The notes: generated by a model not told the origin, from the sequence alone. Shown: positions 1 to 8,209, numbered from the stretch's first letter. The stretch is 64,000 nucleotides of DNA from Bauldia sp. (GCA_037200845.1 JBBCGQ010000001.1:2678237-2742236); one strand, 5' to 3'. Numbers and translations: made by a program.

Positions 1-2
1 GG

Positions 3-266
3 AAGGCGAAGGGCCGCCGCCTTGTACTTCTCACGACGCGGAGCGCCAAACCTTACGCCGATTTCATCTTCGCCAAGGACGATGTGATCCTGGTCGGGCG
101 GGAGAGCGCCGGAGTCCCGGACGCGGTGCATGAGGCCGCGGACGCCCGGCTGGTGATCCCGATGGCGCCGTGGTTGCGGTCGCTCAACGTATCTACCGCC
201 GCCGCGATAGTGTTGGGCGAGGCGCTGCGGCAGACGGGTGGATTTCCGGTCATGCCCAACAAATGA
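3..266 (+). CDS. trmL: tRNA (cytidine(34)-2'-O)-methyltransferase TrmL, 3' end only
   Basis: This is the C-terminal part of a SPOUT-fold tRNA/rRNA methyltransferase; the 5' end lies outside the window. The visible residues carry both C-terminal SPOUT motifs that form the S-adenosylmethionine-binding knot: LVGRESAGVPD, then MAPWLRSLNVSTAAAI. The short end of the protein after the knot fits TrmL, which 2'-O-methylates the wobble base of certain tRNA-Leu species in the cytoplasm. Other SpoU-family enzymes (TrmH, RlmB) share these motifs, but they usually carry extra domains not seen here. The gene ends about 30 bases before a palindromic repeat and has no functional link to the guanidine genes downstream. 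Confidence 0.8.
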   Translation, partial: KAKGRRLVLLTTRSAKPYADFIFAKDDVILVGRESAGVPDAVHEAADARLVIPMAPWLRSLNVSTAAAIVLGEALRQTGGFPVMPNK

Positions 267-299
267 GCGTGCGGCGCATCGTTTAGCCAAGCGGCTGCA

Positions 300-418
300 C
301 CGTGCCCCTCCACCGCCTTCGGCGGTCCCCCTCCCCCGTTGCACGGGGAGGACCAGCCCGGGCCTCCGGTGCTCCCCCGTTCAGGGGGGAGCTGTCGGCG
401 TAGCCGACTGAGGGGGCT
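300..418. repeat. Intergenic palindromic repeat, CCCCCGTTnACGGGGG family
   Basis: This is a composite of inverted repeats: a CCGCCTTCGGCGG hairpin, CCCCCGTT...CGGGG arms, and a GTCGGC...GCCGAC hairpin closed by GAGGGGG. The same modules recur at 1747-1872 and 17541-17652. It is a REP/BIME-like mobile palindrome, not a gene. Confidence 0.75.
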
Positions 419-448
419 TGGCATCCTTCTTGCGAATTCCATCCCGTG

Positions 449-557
449 CAGAGCGTCTAGGGTTCCGGTTGCCATGCTCGGCAATGCTGGTCCGAGAGAC
501 GCGGCTCGCGCGCTGCCCGCGCTGCGAGAACACGGCGGGCCAAAATCCCGGGAGGTC
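449..557 (+). promoter_or_regulatory. Guanidine-I riboswitch (ykkC class) aptamer
   Basis: Three conserved blocks of the ykkC / guanidine-I aptamer occur in the right order and spacing: CTAGGGTTCCG at 457-467, GCTGGTCCGAGAGA at 486-499, and ACACGGCGGG followed by AAA and CCCGGGAGG at 530-555. The flank GAGCGTC (451-457) can pair with GACGC...GGCTC after the second block, forming the P1 stem. The class is known to bind guanidinium and to turn on guanidine export, import or degradation genes. It lies about 100 bases upstream of a guanidine importer and hydrolase operon, so sequence and context agree. Confidence 0.93.
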
Positions 558-566
558 ACTGCACGG

Positions 567-609
567 GTTTGCTGAGCGCGAGCCCGCCTCCCGTCCGTGC
601 TCGGCAAAC
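567..609 (+). promoter_or_regulatory. Candidate expression platform of the guanidine riboswitch
   Basis: An 11-bp stem can form between 567-577 and 599-609 with one G-U pair. The loop of this hairpin contains CCTCCCG (587-593), an exact complement of CGGGAGG (549-555), the 3' strand of the aptamer. The two pairings would compete, as expected for a switch. There is no strong U-run after the hairpin, so I cannot tell transcriptional from translational control. The AAGGAG ribosome site at 645-650 is a further possible target. Confidence 0.45.
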
Positions 610-659
610 TTCGCTTGTGATGGGCCGTCCGGCCGCAACCGATCGAAGGAGCCTTCCCG

Positions 660-1727
660 ATGCAGTCCAAGTTTCTGAAATTCGCGCTCGCCGCGGCAGT
701 GATGACCGCCGGCATGGCGACGCATAGCGCCTTCGCCGAGGCCAAGAAGGAATTCAACATCGCCTGGTCGATCTACGTCGGCTGGATGCCGTGGCCCTAC
801 GCCGCCGACGCCGGCATCGTGAAGAAGTGGGCCGACAAGTACGGCATCACCATCAACATCACGCAGATCAACGACTATGTGGAGTCGCTCAACCAGTACA
901 CCGCCGGCAAGTTCGATGGCGTCACCGTCGCCTCGATGGACGCGCTGACCATACCCGCCGCCGGCGGTGTCGACACCAGCGCCATCATCATGGGCGACTA
1001 TTCCAACGGCAACGACGGCATCGTGCTGAAGGATGGCAAGACGCTCGCCGACATCAAGGGCCGCGACATCAACATCGTCGAGTTTTCCGTGTCGCACTAC
1101 CTGCTGGCGCGCGGCCTCGACACGGTCGGTTTGACCGAGAAGGACGTGAAGACGGTCAACACCTCCGACGTCGATATCGTCGCCGCCTTCAAGTCGCCGG
1201 ACTCCAAGGCCGTCGTCACCTGGAACCCGCAGCTTCAGGAAGTGAAAGCCGAACCGACCGCCACTGAGGTGTTCGACTCCAGCAAGATCCCCGGCGAGAT
1301 CGAGGACCTGCTCGTCGTGAATACGGAGACGCTGAAGGACAACCCCGACCTCGGCAAGGCGCTGGCCGGCGCCTGGTACGAGACGCTGGCGCTCGTCACC
1401 GCCGACACGCCGGAAGGCAAGGCGGCCCGCGAGGCCATGGGCAAGTTGTCCGGCACCGACCTCGCCGGCTACGAGTCGCAGTTGAAGACGACGTTCCTCT
1501 TCGACAAGCCGGCCGACGCGGTGAAGTTCACCACCAGCCCGGACCTCGTGAAGATCCAGGACCTCGTGCGGAAATTCTCGTTCGATCACCAGTTGCTCGG
1601 TACCGGCGCCACCTCGCCCGACGTCGTCGGCATCGAGATGCCCGCCGGCACGCTCGGCGACCCGAAGAATATCAAGCTGCGGTTTGATCCGACGTACATG
1701 CAGTTGGCGGCCGACGGGAAGCTCTAG
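660..1727 (+). CDS. Guanidine ABC transporter, periplasmic substrate-binding protein
   Basis: This is a 355-residue exported solute-binding protein with a Sec signal peptide (residues 1-26, ending AFA). It belongs to the NMT1/taurine-like fold and resembles the binding proteins annotated as urea carboxylase region, found next to urea/guanidine carboxylase or guanidine hydrolase genes. The start has a good AAGGAG ribosome site 9 bases upstream. It is the first gene after the guanidine-I riboswitch and is followed by permease, ATPase and guanidine hydrolase genes, so guanidinium is the likeliest ligand. Automatic pipelines may call it a urea or taurine binding protein; substrate identity here is inferred from context. 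Unlike the next three genes, it is uninterrupted. Confidence 0.88.
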   Translation: MQSKFLKFALAAAVMTAGMATHSAFAEAKKEFNIAWSIYVGWMPWPYAADAGIVKKWADKYGITINITQINDYVESLNQYTAGKFDGVTVASMDALTIPAAGGVDTSAIIMGDYSNGNDGIVLKDGKTLADIKGRDINIVEFSVSHYLLARGLDTVGLTEKDVKTVNTSDVDIVAAFKSPDSKAVVTWNPQLQEVKAEPTATEVFDSSKIPGEIEDLLVVNTETLKDNPDLGKALAGAWYETLALVTADTPEGKAAREAMGKLSGTDLAGYESQLKTTFLFDKPADAVKFTTSPDLVKIQDLVRKFSFDHQLLGTGATSPDVVGIEMPAGTLGDPKNIKLRFDPTYMQLAADGKL

Positions 1728-1746
1728 AAACGTGGCCACCGGTGAG

Positions 1747-1872
1747 GTTGCCCCCTCCACCATGCCGCGCATGGTCCCCCTCCCCCGCTTCGCAGGGGAG
1801 GATCGCCAAGCGGCGCCTCCGGTGCTCCCCCGTTTACGGGGGAGCTGTCGGCAAAGCCGACTGAGGGGGCAC
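1747..1872. repeat. Intergenic palindromic repeat, second copy of the 300-418 family
   Basis: The same modules as at 300-418 appear in the same order: CCCCCTCC arms, CCCCCGTTTACGGGGG, then GTCGGC...GCCGAC and GAGGGGG. It separates the binding-protein gene from the permease gene inside one operon. Confidence 0.75.
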
Positions 1873-1913
1873 GCCGCAGCAAGGACGCCGGAGGACCAGC
1901 CATCCACCGCCTG

Positions 1914-2724
1914 ATGAACATAGTCCCCACTCGCGGCACGCGGGTGGGCTGGCGCTGCTCCCGTTCCTGCTGATCGTGCTGGTCTACATGGTCGGCTCGG
2001 CCGAGCGGCGCGCGGCGAACCCGAACGACAAGATCCTGCCGCCGATTTCGGAAATGGCGGAGAGGCGTCAAGCGGCTGGCGTTCGAGCCTGACCAGCGCA
2101 CCGGCGACTACATCCTCTGGGCCGACACCGCCTCGAGCCTGCAGCGCCTGCTGATCGGCCTCGGCATCGCCACCGCGATCGGCCTCACCCTCGGCCTCGC
2201 GCTCGGCGTGCTGCCGATTGTCGATGCGACGTTCCGCCCGGTGGTGGCGGCGATCTGCCTGATCCCGCCGATGGCGATGCTGCCGATATTGTTCATCGTC
2301 TTCGGATTGGGCGACCTCTCCAAGGTCGTGCTGATCGTCTTCGGCGTGGCCCCGTTCCTGACCCGTGACATGGCGTTTGCCGTCGAGCGCCTGCCGCGCG
2401 AACAGTTGATCAAGGCGCAGACGCTTGGCGCCTCGACCTGGCAGGTCGCGATCCGCGTCGTGCTGCCGCAGATCATGCCGCGACTGATCGAGGGCGTGCG
2501 CCTGTCGCTCGGCCCGGCGTTCCTGTTTCTGATTTCGGCCGAAGCGATCGCCGCCGACACCGGCCTTGGCTACCGCATCTTCCTCGTCCGCCGCTACCCT
2601 CGCGATGGACGTGATCCTGCCTTACGTCGCGTGGATCACGCTGATTGCCTACCTCATGGACTTCGCGCTCTCGAAGCTGTCGCAGAAAGGCTTCGCCTGG
2701 GCGCACGTCGAGGAGCGGCGATGA
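1914..2724 (+). pseudogene. Guanidine ABC transporter permease (frameshifted as sequenced)
   Basis: This encodes a binding-protein-dependent inner-membrane permease of about 270 residues. Reading through breaks gives a continuous protein with an N-terminal membrane segment, an EAA-type loop (QTLGASTWQVAIRVVLPQ) and several hydrophobic helices, e.g. PMAMLPILFIVFGLG. Three single-base shifts interrupt it: a missing C near 1949, an extra A near 2062 and an extra C near 2598. The family match continues exactly across each, so these look like sequence errors. Its stop overlaps the next start (ATGA at 2721). It pairs with the ATPase at 2721 and the binding protein at 660. The start at 1914 is the first ATG giving the expected N-terminus; it is less certain. 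Confidence 0.8.
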
Positions 2725-3502
2725 GCGCCATCGCCATCCGCGACGTCTGGGTCGAGTACGGCGACCAGGTCGTACTGGAGCGGATCAATCTCGACATCGC
2801 CGAGGGCGCGTTCCTGTCGGTGGTCGGCCCCTCCGGCGCCGGCAAGAGCACGTTCCTGCGGCTGATTCTTGGCCAGGAACGGCCGACGCGCGGCACGATA
2901 AAACTCGACGGCAAGCCGCTGCCCGGCGAGCCGGGGCCGGATCGCGTCGTCTTCCAGCGCTACTCGGGTGTTCCCGCATCTGACGGTGCTGCGCAACGTG
3001 CTCATCGGATTCGAGTTCGAGCGCAGTCCCCTCCTCGCGCGCCTTCGCGGTCCCGACCGTAAGGACGCCATCGCCGAGTGCGACGCGCTGATCGAGGCGG
3101 TCGGCCTCATGCCCCATCGCGACAAGTATCCGCGGCGCTGTCGGGCGGCATGCAGCAGCGCCTCGCCATCGCGCAGGCGCTGGCCAAGCGGCCGAAGGTG
3201 CTGCTGCTCGACGAGCCGTTCGGCGCGCTTGATCCCGGTACGCGCGCGCAAATGCATGCCCTGATCAAGCCGCTGTGGGCCGAGCACAGGATCACCGTCA
3301 TCCTCGTGACCCACGACATCAAGGAAGCCTTCGCGCTCGGCACCCGGCTGGTGGCGCTGAACCATTACCGCGCCGATCCGCAGGCACCCGGCCGCTACGC
3401 GCCACCATCACCTACGACTTCGATCTCAACCCGAACTCGCCGGTGCCCGTGCTGTTCGGGCCGGCGAAGAACAACGACAAGAGCAGAGGAGCGATCCAAT
3501 GA
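2721..3502 (+). pseudogene. Guanidine ABC transporter ATP-binding protein (frameshifted as sequenced)
   Basis: This is the ATPase subunit of the importer, about 260 residues when frames are joined. Walker A is GPSGAGKST, the signature is LSGGMQQR, Walker B is VLLLDEPFGALD, and the switch His is in VTHDIKEA. It resembles taurine/nitrate-type (SsuB/TauB-like) ATPases of urea-carboxylase-region transporters. Three indels break it: an extra G near 2967, a missing G near 3133 (just before the signature) and a missing G near 3398. The stop overlaps the guanidine hydrolase start (ATGA at 3499), indicating translational coupling. The C-terminal tail beyond the ATPase core (SPVPVLFGP) is retained in the third frame. 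Confidence 0.82.
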
Positions 3503-4708
3503 TAGAGCGACAGCGGGAGCATGTATCGCGAAAGGCCGGCGCATTCGCCCCGCCGCAACGCGAGCGCCGCCACCACCCCGATTTCAACGCGCGCGAGACT
3601 CAAGGGTGGAAGGCGATCGAGGCGGAGGACAAGCTGTCCGGCAAGGGCTGGCGCCGCGAGCAGCAATGGGCGCTCGACATGGGGCCTGCCCGGCTCGGAT
3701 TCGCTCACCGACAAGATGATCCCGACGTTCGCGCGCGGCGAGCTCCCGCACTTCGCCGGCATCAACACGTTCCTCAAGGCGCCCTACGTCGAGAACGTCC
3801 GCGACGTCGCCAAGTACGACGCGGCGGTCATGGGCATCCCCTTCGATTCCGGCACCACCTACCGGCCGGGCACGCGCTTCGGGCCGCAGGGCATCCGCCG
3901 CATCTCCGCACTCTACACGCCCTACAACTACGAACTGGGCGTCGACCTCCGCGAGCAGATGACGCTGTGCGACGTCGGCGACGTGTTCACCATTCCCGCG
4001 AACCTCGAGAAGAGCTTCGACCAGATCTCGAAGGGCGTCAGCCACGTCTTCTCGTCGGGCGCCCTGCCCCTGATGCTCGGCGGCGATCATTCGATCGGCT
4101 TTCCGTGCGTACGCGGCATCGCCCAATGCACATCGAAGAAAATTGGCATCATCCATTTCGACCGCCACATCGACATCCAGGAGAAGGATCTCGACGAGCG
4201 CATGCACACGACGCCCTGGTACTGGGCGACGAATCTCCCGAACGTCTCGCCGACCAATCTCGTCCAGCTCGGCATCGGCGGCTGGCAGGTGCCGCGCCCG
4301 GGCGTCGCCGAAGCCGGCAAGCGCCAGACCAACGTGCTGACCATCGCTGACATCGAGCGCATCGGGCTGGAGAAGACGGCCGAGATCGCGCTGGAGCTGG
4401 CATGGAAGGACGCCGACGCGGTCTACATTTCTTTCGACGTCGACTCCCTCGACTGCGGCTTCGTTCCCGGCACCGGCTGGCCCGAGCCCGGCGGCTTCCT
4501 GCCGCGCGAGGCGCTGAAGATTCTGGGGCTCGTCGCCGCCGAGGGCCTCTGCGGCCTCGAGGTGGTCGAGGTCTCGCCGCCCTACGACACCTCCGACATC
4601 ACGGCGCTGGTCGGCGTCCGCGTCGTCGTGGAAGCCTTGGGCTCGCTCGTCGCCCATGGGAAGCTAGGGAGCCACAAGGGCATCATCGACAAGCCGGTGA
4701 GCTACTGA
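3499..4708 (+). pseudogene. gdmH: Ni-dependent guanidine hydrolase, GdmH type (one frameshift as sequenced)
   Basis: This ureohydrolase-family enzyme is predicted to hydrolyse guanidine to urea and ammonium in the cytoplasm. All metal-binding motifs are present: GGDHSIG, FDRHID and SFDVDSLD. The sequence FDRHIDIQ, the DKMIPTFARGELPH segment and an N-terminal extension of about 60 residues fit guanidine hydrolases (Synechocystis Sll1077 type) rather than true agmatinases. The extension (MIERQREHV to REQQWALDMG) is in one frame; the rest, from LPGSDSLTD, is in the next, because of one extra G in the GGGG at 3681-3684. Corrected length is about 402 residues. Neighbours are the riboswitch-controlled importer upstream and a His-rich protein one base downstream. 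Agmatinase is the likely automatic name, but context argues strongly for guanidine. Confidence 0.88.
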
Positions 4709-4709
4709 C

Positions 4710-5174
4710 ATGCACGAGGGACATCACCATCACGACCACGGCAACGGCGGCTTCGGCCACAACGGCACCGCCCCCGCCCGCCAGTGGCAGACGCCGCATC
4801 TCATCCCCGGCGTCACGGTGCAGGAAGCTGCGCCGCGCGAGCCTGACCTCGATCTGGTCGAGACCGCGTTCGTCGACGCCTTCCCGCGCGCGCCCGACCC
4901 GACCAGCTTCCTGCGGCTCGCCGGCGTGCCCTTCGTCGGCGAAGCGGCGGACGGCAAGCGCCTCAGCCTGCTCCGCGTCGAGGTCAGCCAGACCACCGAC
5001 ATCGGCGCGCTGACGCCGCACCTCGGCGGCGCCGGCCACCGCTACGATCCGCTGCCGGCGAAGATGACCTCGCAGCGGCAGAAGCTGGCGCTGGTCTATT
5101 TCGACGGCGCCGCCGTCGTGTCGCTGTCGCTGGCCGAGGCCAAGGCGCTGGTGAACCTGACGCCGCCGCGCTGA
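4710..5174 (+). CDS. His-rich protein linked to guanidine hydrolase, possible nickel accessory protein
   Basis: This 154-residue protein is of no family I recognise. Its first 17 residues are MHEGHHHHDHGNGGFGH, containing seven His. The remainder is soluble, with no signal peptide or membrane segment, and has only moderate hydrophobic strands (KLALVYFDGAAVVSLSL near the C-terminus). It starts one base after the hydrolase stop, so it is almost certainly co-translated. In other bacteria this position is taken by HypA/HypB-like factors (GhaA/GhaB) that load Ni into guanidine hydrolase; none is visible here. A role in Ni binding or delivery is inference from the His cluster and position. A minor alternative is a subunit-like partner of the hydrolase. 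Confidence 0.6.
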   Translation: MHEGHHHHDHGNGGFGHNGTAPARQWQTPHLIPGVTVQEAAPREPDLDLVETAFVDAFPRAPDPTSFLRLAGVPFVGEAADGKRLSLLRVEVSQTTDIGALTPHLGGAGHRYDPLPAKMTSQRQKLALVYFDGAAVVSLSLAEAKALVNLTPPR

Positions 5175-5187
5175 CGACTACCCACCG

Positions 5188-5310
5188 TTGTCGTCCCCGC
5201 GCAGGCGGGGACCCAGTAAACGCTGGTGGTAGTTGGCGGCCCCAGACCGGCATCGCGTTCTTCTTCGCCCGACGGTGTCTACTGGGTCCCCGCCTTCGCG
5301 GGGACGACAA
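5188..5310. repeat. Intergenic inverted repeat, TCGTCCCCGC...GCGGGGACGA family
   Basis: Two outward arms, TGTCGTCCCCGC...GGGACCCAGTA and TACTGGGTCCCCGC...GGGGACGACA, are inverted around a 45-base centre. The same element occurs at 15313-15409. It resembles a small palindromic mobile element (MITE/BIME) and separates the guanidine operon from formate dehydrogenase. Confidence 0.8.
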
Positions 5311-5363
5311 GGGAGTGCGGTTCGACATACACTCCCGGCAAAACAAGCCGCCGGGAGGGTGTG

Positions 5364-6563
5364 ATGGCGAAGATTGTGTGCGTGCTCTACGACGATCCGG
5401 TCACCGGGTATCCGAAGACGTATGCCCGCGACGGTCTGCCGAAGCTGGACAAATATCCCGGCGGCCAGACGCTGCCGACGCCGAAGGCCATCGACTTCAC
5501 GCCGGGCGAATTGCTGGGCTCCGTCTCCGGTGCGCTGGGCCTGCGCAAGTTTCTGGAAGGCGCCGGCCACACGCTGGTCGTCACCTCCGACAAGGACGGC
5601 CCGAACTCCGCCTTCGAGCGCGAGATCGTAGATGCCGACGTCGTCATCTCGCAGCCCTTCTGGCCGGCGTACCTGACGGCGGAGCGCATCGCCAAGGCAC
5701 CCAAGCTGAAGCTCGCCGTCACCGCCGGCATCGGCTCCGATCACGTCGACCTGTCCGCCGCCATGGCGCGCGCCATCACGGTCGCCGAGGTCACCTACTG
5801 CAACTCGATCAGCGTCGCCGAGCACGTCGTGATGATGATCCTCGGGCTCGTGCGCAACTACATCCCATCATACCAGGTGGTGGTGAACGGCGGCTGGAAC
5901 ATCGCCGACTGCGTCGCCCGCTCCTATGACGTCGAAGGCATGAGCGTCGGCACCGTCGCGGCGGGCCGCATCGGCCTCGCCGTGCTCCACCGGCTGAAGC
6001 CGTTCGACATGAAGCTGCACTACACCGACCGCCACCGCCTGCCGGAATCGGTCGAGAAGGAACTCGGCCTCACCTTCCACAAGTCGGCCGCCGACATGGT
6101 GCCGCACTGCGACGTGGTGACCATCAATGCGCCGCTCCATCCGGAGACCGAGAACCTGTTCAACGCCAAGCTGATCAACACGATGAAGCGCGGCGCCTAT
6201 CTCATCAACACGGCGCGCGGCAAGATCGCCAACCGCGACGACGTCGCCGCCGCGCTCCGCTCCGGGCAACTCGCGGGATACGCCGGCGACGTCTGGTTCC
6301 CGCAGCCGGCGCCGCAGGACCATCCGTGGCGGACGATGCCGCACCACGGCATGACGCCGCACATCTCCGGCTCCTCGCTGTCGGCGCAGGCGCGCTATGC
6401 CGCGGGCACGCGCGAGATACTGGAATGCTGGTTCGACAAGCGCCCGATCCGCGAGGAGTATCTGATCGTCGATGGCGGCAAGCTTGCCGGTACCGGCGCG
6501 CATTCCTATTCGTCGGGCAACGCTACCGGCGGCTCGGAGGAAGCGGCGAAGTTCAAGCGGTGA
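5364..6563 (+). CDS. fdh: NAD-dependent formate dehydrogenase
   Basis: This 399-residue cytoplasmic enzyme oxidises formate to CO2 with reduction of NAD. Length and sequence match the metal-free FDH of methylotrophs such as Pseudomonas sp. 101. The dinucleotide fold GTVAAGRIG (near residue 200) is followed by YTDRHR, whose Asp selects NAD over NADP. Active-site segments NTARGK and GMTPHISG (catalytic His) are present, as is the family C-terminus SYSSGNATGGSEEAAKFK. The start at 5364 has GGGAGG just upstream; an open frame extends further up, but through the palindromic repeat. It may give reducing power from C1 compounds; I see no direct link to guanidine breakdown. Confidence 0.95.
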   Translation: MAKIVCVLYDDPVTGYPKTYARDGLPKLDKYPGGQTLPTPKAIDFTPGELLGSVSGALGLRKFLEGAGHTLVVTSDKDGPNSAFEREIVDADVVISQPFWPAYLTAERIAKAPKLKLAVTAGIGSDHVDLSAAMARAITVAEVTYCNSISVAEHVVMMILGLVRNYIPSYQVVVNGGWNIADCVARSYDVEGMSVGTVAAGRIGLAVLHRLKPFDMKLHYTDRHRLPESVEKELGLTFHKSAADMVPHCDVVTINAPLHPETENLFNAKLINTMKRGAYLINTARGKIANRDDVAAALRSGQLAGYAGDVWFPQPAPQDHPWRTMPHHGMTPHISGSSLSAQARYAAGTREILECWFDKRPIREEYLIVDGGKLAGTGAHSYSSGNATGGSEEAAKFKR

Positions 6564-6580
6564 GCAGGAAGGAGAGTCCG

Positions 6581-6859
6581 ATGCGCCCGATCATCGTGGG
6601 GTTTATCGTCACGGCGGCATTGGCGTCGCTTGCCGGCCCGTCGTCAGTGTCCGCCGGCACGACGCAGCTTGCCGCCACATTCAACCACGCCAACAGCAAC
6701 CGCTATCAGCACCTGGTGTGCGTCTACGCGCAGGGCGGCGTCGTCCACCAATGCCCGCTGACGATCACCGGGCCACAGGCGAAGGCGGGCCTGCCCTGCT
6801 ATTGCGGCAATTCGCCGAAGGGCATCATCAAGAGCGTCCCGCTCCAGAACGCGCCCTAG
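6581..6859 (+). CDS. Small exported protein of unknown function
   Basis: This 92-residue protein has an N-terminal signal peptide (hydrophobic residues 4-20, likely cleavage after VSA). The mature part is about 65 residues with four Cys, two of them in CYCG, so it may be disulfide-bonded in the periplasm. The ribosome site AAGGAGAG lies 7-8 bases upstream, 17 bases after the formate dehydrogenase stop, suggesting co-transcription. I do not recognise the family. The short palindrome AAACCC-GTGA-GGGGTTT just after the stop (6870-6888) might help end the transcript. Confidence 0.65.
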   Translation: MRPIIVGFIVTAALASLAGPSSVSAGTTQLAATFNHANSNRYQHLVCVYAQGGVVHQCPLTITGPQAKAGLPCYCGNSPKGIIKSVPLQNAP

Positions 6860-6956
6860 CGCAGCCGTCAAAACCCGTGAGGGGTTTGCGCTGGGTCAAT
6901 CCGGCGCTATAGCCGCACGCGCCATAGTGGCCCGCACAAGCTCGGCGAGGCCCATC

Positions 6957-7871
6957 ATGAACGTCCACGTGAACCCGGTCATGCCCGACAACCTCGAAGA
7001 CAAGAAATCCCGCGCCGCGGCGTGGTTCGCGGAGCTTCGCGATAGCATCACGTCAGCCTTCGAGGGGCTGGAAGAATCGCTGCCCGCCAATGGCCCCCTC
7101 GCCGACCGGCCGACCGGCCGTTTCGTACGCACGCCGTGGAAGCGCACCGACCACACCGGCGCCGATGGCGGCGGCGGCGTCATGTCGGTGATGCACGGCC
7201 GCGTCTTCGAGAAGGTCGGTGTGCATATCTCGACAGTGCACGGCGAGTTCGCGCCGGATTTCCGCAAGGACATCCCCGGCGCCGAGGAGGACCCGCGCTT
7301 CTGGGCGGGCGGCATCTCGCTGATCGCGCACATGCAGAACCCGCATGTCCCCGCCGTGCACATGAACACGCGCATGGTGGCGACGTCGCGGAACTGGTTC
7401 GGCGGCGGCGCCGACCTCACGCCTGTGCTGGCGGAGCGCCGCACGCAGACCGACCCCGACACCATCGACTTCCACGCCGCCATGAAGGCGGCCTGCACGC
7501 GCCACAGTGCGGTTGCCGACTACGACCGCTACAAGAAATGGTGCGACGAATACTTCTTCCTGAAGCATCGCAACGAGATGCGCGGCGTCGGCGGCATCTT
7601 TTACGATTGGCTGAACTCGGGCGACTGGGAGGCCGACTTCGCCTTCACCCGCGATGTGGGACTGGCGTTCCTCGGCGTCTATCCGGAACTGGTGCGGCGC
7701 AATTTCGCCAAGCACTGGAGCGAAGCGGAGCGGGAGGAGCAGTTGGTACGCCGCGGGCGCTACGTCGAGTTTAATCTGATCTACGACCGCGGCACGATCT
7801 TCGGGCTGAAGACGGGCGGCAATATCGATTCGATATTGTCGTCGATGCCGCCGGTCGCGAAGTGGCCGTGA
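6957..7871 (+). CDS. hemF: Oxygen-dependent coproporphyrinogen-III oxidase
   Basis: This 304-residue enzyme of haem biosynthesis decarboxylates two propionate chains of coproporphyrinogen III using O2. Family blocks are clear: [17 protein letters not shown] near residues 75-90, [34 protein letters not shown], and the C-terminal [15 protein letters not shown]. Length is normal for the family. The start at 6957 follows GGCGAGG; an in-frame upstream ATG at 6927 has no better site. It is a single-gene unit, bounded downstream by palindromic repeats. It indicates an aerobic metabolism. Confidence 0.95.
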   Translation: MNVHVNPVMPDNLEDKKSRAAAWFAELRDSITSAFEGLEESLPANGPLADRPTGRFVRTPWKRTDHTGADGGGGVMSVMHGRVFEKVGVHISTVHGEFAPDFRKDIPGAEEDPRFWAGGISLIAHMQNPHVPAVHMNTRMVATSRNWFGGGADLTPVLAERRTQTDPDTIDFHAAMKAACTRHSAVADYDRYKKWCDEYFFLKHRNEMRGVGGIFYDWLNSGDWEADFAFTRDVGLAFLGVYPELVRRNFAKHWSEAEREEQLVRRGRYVEFNLIYDRGTIFGLKTGGNIDSILSSMPPVAKWP

Positions 7872-7885
7872 CGACCTTCCACCCC

Positions 7886-8010
7886 TGTCATCCTTCGGCG
7901 AGGCCGTAGGCCTCGACCGGAGGACCACTCTCCCCCGCACAGCGGTATTTGTTGAAACTGATCCTTCGGTCGGCGCTCCGGTCGGCGCTGCGCGCCGCCG
8001 AAGGATGACA
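7886..8010. repeat. Intergenic inverted repeat, TGTCATCCTTCGG...CCGAAGGATGACA
   Basis: The terminal arms TGTCATCCTTCGGCG and GCCGCCGAAGGATGACA are inverted around smaller hairpins (GAGGCCGTAGGCCTC and GGCGCTGCGCGCC). This is a separate family from the other repeats. It fills the hemF downstream region together with the element at 8047-8195. Confidence 0.75.
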
Positions 8011-8046
8011 GTAGAGGGGATGCCGACGCGGGAGTGGAAGGCGTTC

Positions 8047-8195
8047 CCCTACCCGCCTCGCATTCGCTCGGCACCCTCCCCGCAAGGGGGAGGGAGGATA
8101 GGCAACTCGCATTCGAAATATTCGAGCGCCGGAAGAGCAACGCGCGTCCCTCCCCCTTGCGGGGAGGGTGGCCGGCGAAGCCGGACGGGTGGGGG
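8047..8195. repeat. Intergenic palindromic repeat, CCACCCG...CTCCCC family
   Basis: A pair of CCCTCCCCGCAAGGGGGAGGG-type hairpins is flanked by arms CCTACCCGCCTCGC and GGACGGGTGGGGGCC. A related copy lies at 17661-17790. No gene is seen in 7872-8209. Confidence 0.7.
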
Positions 8196-8209
8196 CCTGC
8201 GTTGCAGTC

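Noticed and set aside
660-1727. Taurine or urea binding protein
   Set aside because: The fold is shared, but the guanidine-I riboswitch directly upstream and the guanidine hydrolase downstream make guanidinium the better ligand; experimental proof is lacking.
1914-3502. True pseudogene decay of the transporter
   Set aside because: Every motif is intact and family similarity continues across each one-base shift; no in-frame stops or deletions of coding segments occur within the individual frames, which is unlike decay.
3499-4708. Agmatinase (SpeB) for polyamine synthesis
   Set aside because: Riboswitch class, importer genes, the FDRHIDIQ motif and the N-terminal extension all favour guanidine hydrolase.
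6870-6888. Intrinsic terminator after the small exported protein
   Set aside because: The AAACCC-GTGA-GGGGTTT stem is short and has no following T-run; mentioned in the gene entry only.
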